A stretch of 7,370 bases of DNA from JBDRFZ01 sp043818395 (GTDB taxonomy: Bacteria; Patescibacteriota; Patescibacteriia; 2-12-FULL-60-25). Shown piece after piece: positions 6,463-7,370 of the stretch. The notes beneath the pieces are model-generated. The model saw only the letters and a program-made list of their open reading frames with translations, did not search any database and had not been told where the DNA came from. A program made the translations under genes and the position numbers. Location of the stretch: positions 1 to 7,370 of the forward strand of contig JBDRFZ010000012.1 of assembly GCA_043818395.1 (NCBI GenBank). The letters are read 5' to 3'. The first letter of the stretch is position 1; the number at the start of each line of letters is the position of its first letter.

Positions 6463-6481
6463 ACGCGGAACATATAGCACA

Positions 6482-6506
6482 GAACAGTAGATCATTATTG
6501 CTGTTT
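6482..6506 (+). terminator. Weak stem-loop between mutM and nth
   Basis: GAACAGTAG (6482-6490) can pair with TTGCTGTTT (6498-6506), including three G-U pairs, around a 7-base loop. It lies 20 bases after the mutM stop. The following bases (ATCGTTTATG) are not a real T-tract, so termination would be weak. It may only be an attenuating or processing element or chance pairing. Confidence 0.25.
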
Positions 6507-6514
6507 ATCGTTTA

Positions 6515-6523
6515 TGCTAGAAT
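6515..6523 (+). promoter_or_regulatory. Extended -10 promoter of nth, predicting a leaderless mRNA
   Basis: TGC followed by TAGAAT (6518-6523) is an extended -10 element with five of six hexamer bases. Only six bases (6524-6529) separate it from ATG 6530, so transcription would begin at or next to the A of the start codon. An extended -10 can work without a good -35, and none is seen at the right distance. No Shine-Dalgarno sequence is present. Confidence 0.5.
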
Positions 6524-6529
6524 ACTTTG

Positions 6530-7183
6530 ATGAAATCAAAGACTGATGTTGCGGCTTTAGTTATAAAAACGCTGGTCAAAAATTATACCCAAAAACCGGA
6601 TATGGATCTTGGAAATCCGAAAGATACTTTGTTGGGCGTTTTATTGTCAGCGCGTACGACAGATAAACAAGTGCTAAAAATATTTCCGGCTTTTAAAAAA
6701 GCGTTTCCAACATTCAAATCACTTGCCGAATCGAGTCCGGCCAAGATATCAAAATATATTTCAAGCGTCGGCCTATACCGGTCAAAAGCCAAGGCGATCT
6801 ACGGGTTATCGAAAACCATAGTCGAAAAATTTTTCGGTCAAGTTCCTTCTACCATGGAAGAATTGATTAGCCTGCCCGGTATCGGACGTAAGACCGCTAA
6901 CTGCGTACTGGCGTACATTTACGGGCAAGATACTGTTTGTGTTGATACGCACGTCTGTAGGGTTGTGCACCGACTTGGTTGGTCACGCGCAAAAACTCCG
7001 GAAAAAGTCGAGATTGATTTACGGGTACTCGTTCCAAAAAAGCTCTGGAAGGAGATTAACCGTACTATGGTTCATTTCGGCCGCGACGTTTGCAAACCCA
7101 GCAGTCCAGAATGCTGGCGTTGCCCAGTAATCAAGTGGTGCAAATACAAACCAAAAATCAAAAAATCCGACAAATCAATATAA
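6530..7183 (+). CDS. nth: Endonuclease III (thymine-glycol DNA glycosylase / AP lyase) with 4Fe-4S cluster
   Basis: This base-excision-repair enzyme for oxidised pyrimidines has 217 residues from ATG 6530 (E. coli Nth has 211). The helix-hairpin-helix LPGIGRKTAN contains catalytic Lys121, and VDTHVCRV contains catalytic Asp139. Together these mark a bifunctional Nth rather than MutY. The C-terminal cluster motif Cys188-X6-Cys195-X2-Cys198-X5-Cys204 is complete. The region usually reading LLSAQTTD has Arg42 in place of Gln (LLSARTTD), a position that inserts into DNA in E. coli Nth. The C-terminus is Lys-rich. A TTG codon lies directly before the ATG and would add one residue, but the ATG suits the promoter spacing and is preferred. 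The gene follows mutM by 67 bases, forming a repair pair covering oxidised purines and pyrimidines. Confidence 0.96.
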   Translation: MKSKTDVAALVIKTLVKNYTQKPDMDLGNPKDTLLGVLLSARTTDKQVLKIFPAFKKAFPTFKSLAESSPAKISKYISSVGLYRSKAKAIYGLSKTIVEKFFGQVPSTMEELISLPGIGRKTANCVLAYIYGQDTVCVDTHVCRVVHRLGWSRAKTPEKVEIDLRVLVPKKLWKEINRTMVHFGRDVCKPSSPECWRCPVIKWCKYKPKIKKSDKSI

Positions 7184-7209
7184 TTTCGAATTACTCTAAA
7201 CTTAGACCG

Positions 7210-7227
7210 TGCTATCCTTGTTTTAAT
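7210..7227 (+). promoter_or_regulatory. Candidate promoter of the 3'-edge gene
   Basis: There are two overlapping options: an extended -10, TGC TATCCT (7210-7218), with a start near 7225; or TTTAAT (7222-7227) with a start near 7234. Either gives a leader of about 10-20 bases before ATG 7244 with no Shine-Dalgarno sequence. No convincing -35 was found. Confidence 0.35.
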
Positions 7228-7243
7228 CAACTAAGCTTCATCT

Positions 7244-7370
7244 ATGCCCCGAAACCCCTTTGAATCACCTCTGTCTCAAACTTCCAACCAACCGGAAGCA
7301 ATCTTAAGCATGCGCAAAGCCGATCTCATGCCATACGTACGAAGCTACGCAGAGAATCTCTATGCTCAAA
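7244..7370 (+). CDS. Hypothetical protein, N-terminal 42 codons only (runs off the window)
   Basis: I do not recognise it. The frame is open from ATG 7244 to the window end. It starts MPRNPFESPLSQTSNQPEA, a polar and probably disordered leader without a signal peptide or membrane helix. It then continues ILSMRKADLMPYVRSYAENLYAQ, which looks like the start of a helical domain. It lies 60 bases after nth with a plausible promoter, so it need not belong to the repair pair. Internal Met codons at 7310 and 7328 are alternative starts, but the first ATG keeps the short-leader pattern seen elsewhere in the window. No function is proposed. Confidence 0.6.
   Translation, partial: MPRNPFESPLSQTSNQPEAILSMRKADLMPYVRSYAENLYAQ

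Overview
The window looks like a compact bacterial chromosome segment with every convincing gene on the + strand. It holds the C-terminal end of a low-complexity repeat protein, two back-to-back cofactor-independent phosphoglycerate mutases (gpmI), an ABC exporter, the DNA-repair pair mutM and nth, and the first 42 codons of an unrecognised gene. Candidatus Patescibacteria (CPR, Parcubacteria-like) is my best guess at the source. The reasons are tight packing, AT-rich intergenic DNA, no good Shine-Dalgarno sequence before any + gene whose start is visible, and -10 boxes placed almost on top of start codons. No rRNA or lineage marker is present, so this is an inference. Stop codons are TAA and TAG only, and nothing points to a recoded TGA.

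Region by region: 1-322 is GC-rich (about 72% G+C at 61-120) and carries an exact 39-bp tandem repeat, best read as the Gly/Ala/Thr-rich tail of a + strand protein. Its TAA sits in the loop of a terminator-like hairpin. The gene-free gap 323-624 is AT-rich (about 23% G+C at 421-480). It holds an inverted array of 7-bp GTAAC-type repeats followed by a near-consensus promoter. 625-3772 encodes two complete, divergent iPGM paralogues separated by one base, so very likely one operon. 3842-5593 encodes an ABC half-transporter behind its own TATAAT box and a small inverted repeat. 5653-6462 (mutM) and 6530-7183 (nth) form a base-excision-repair pair. The last gene starts at 7244 and leaves the window.

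How the genes work together: gpmI performs the 3-phosphoglycerate/2-phosphoglycerate step of lower glycolysis. MutM and Nth remove oxidised purines and oxidised pyrimidines respectively. The exporter's substrate cannot be told from sequence. The enzymes are all known families. The less ordinary points are the duplicated gpmI with active-site drift in the first copy, the apparently leaderless or very short-leader gene starts, the heptamer array, and the minisatellite-encoded protein tail. I see no clear novel multi-gene system.
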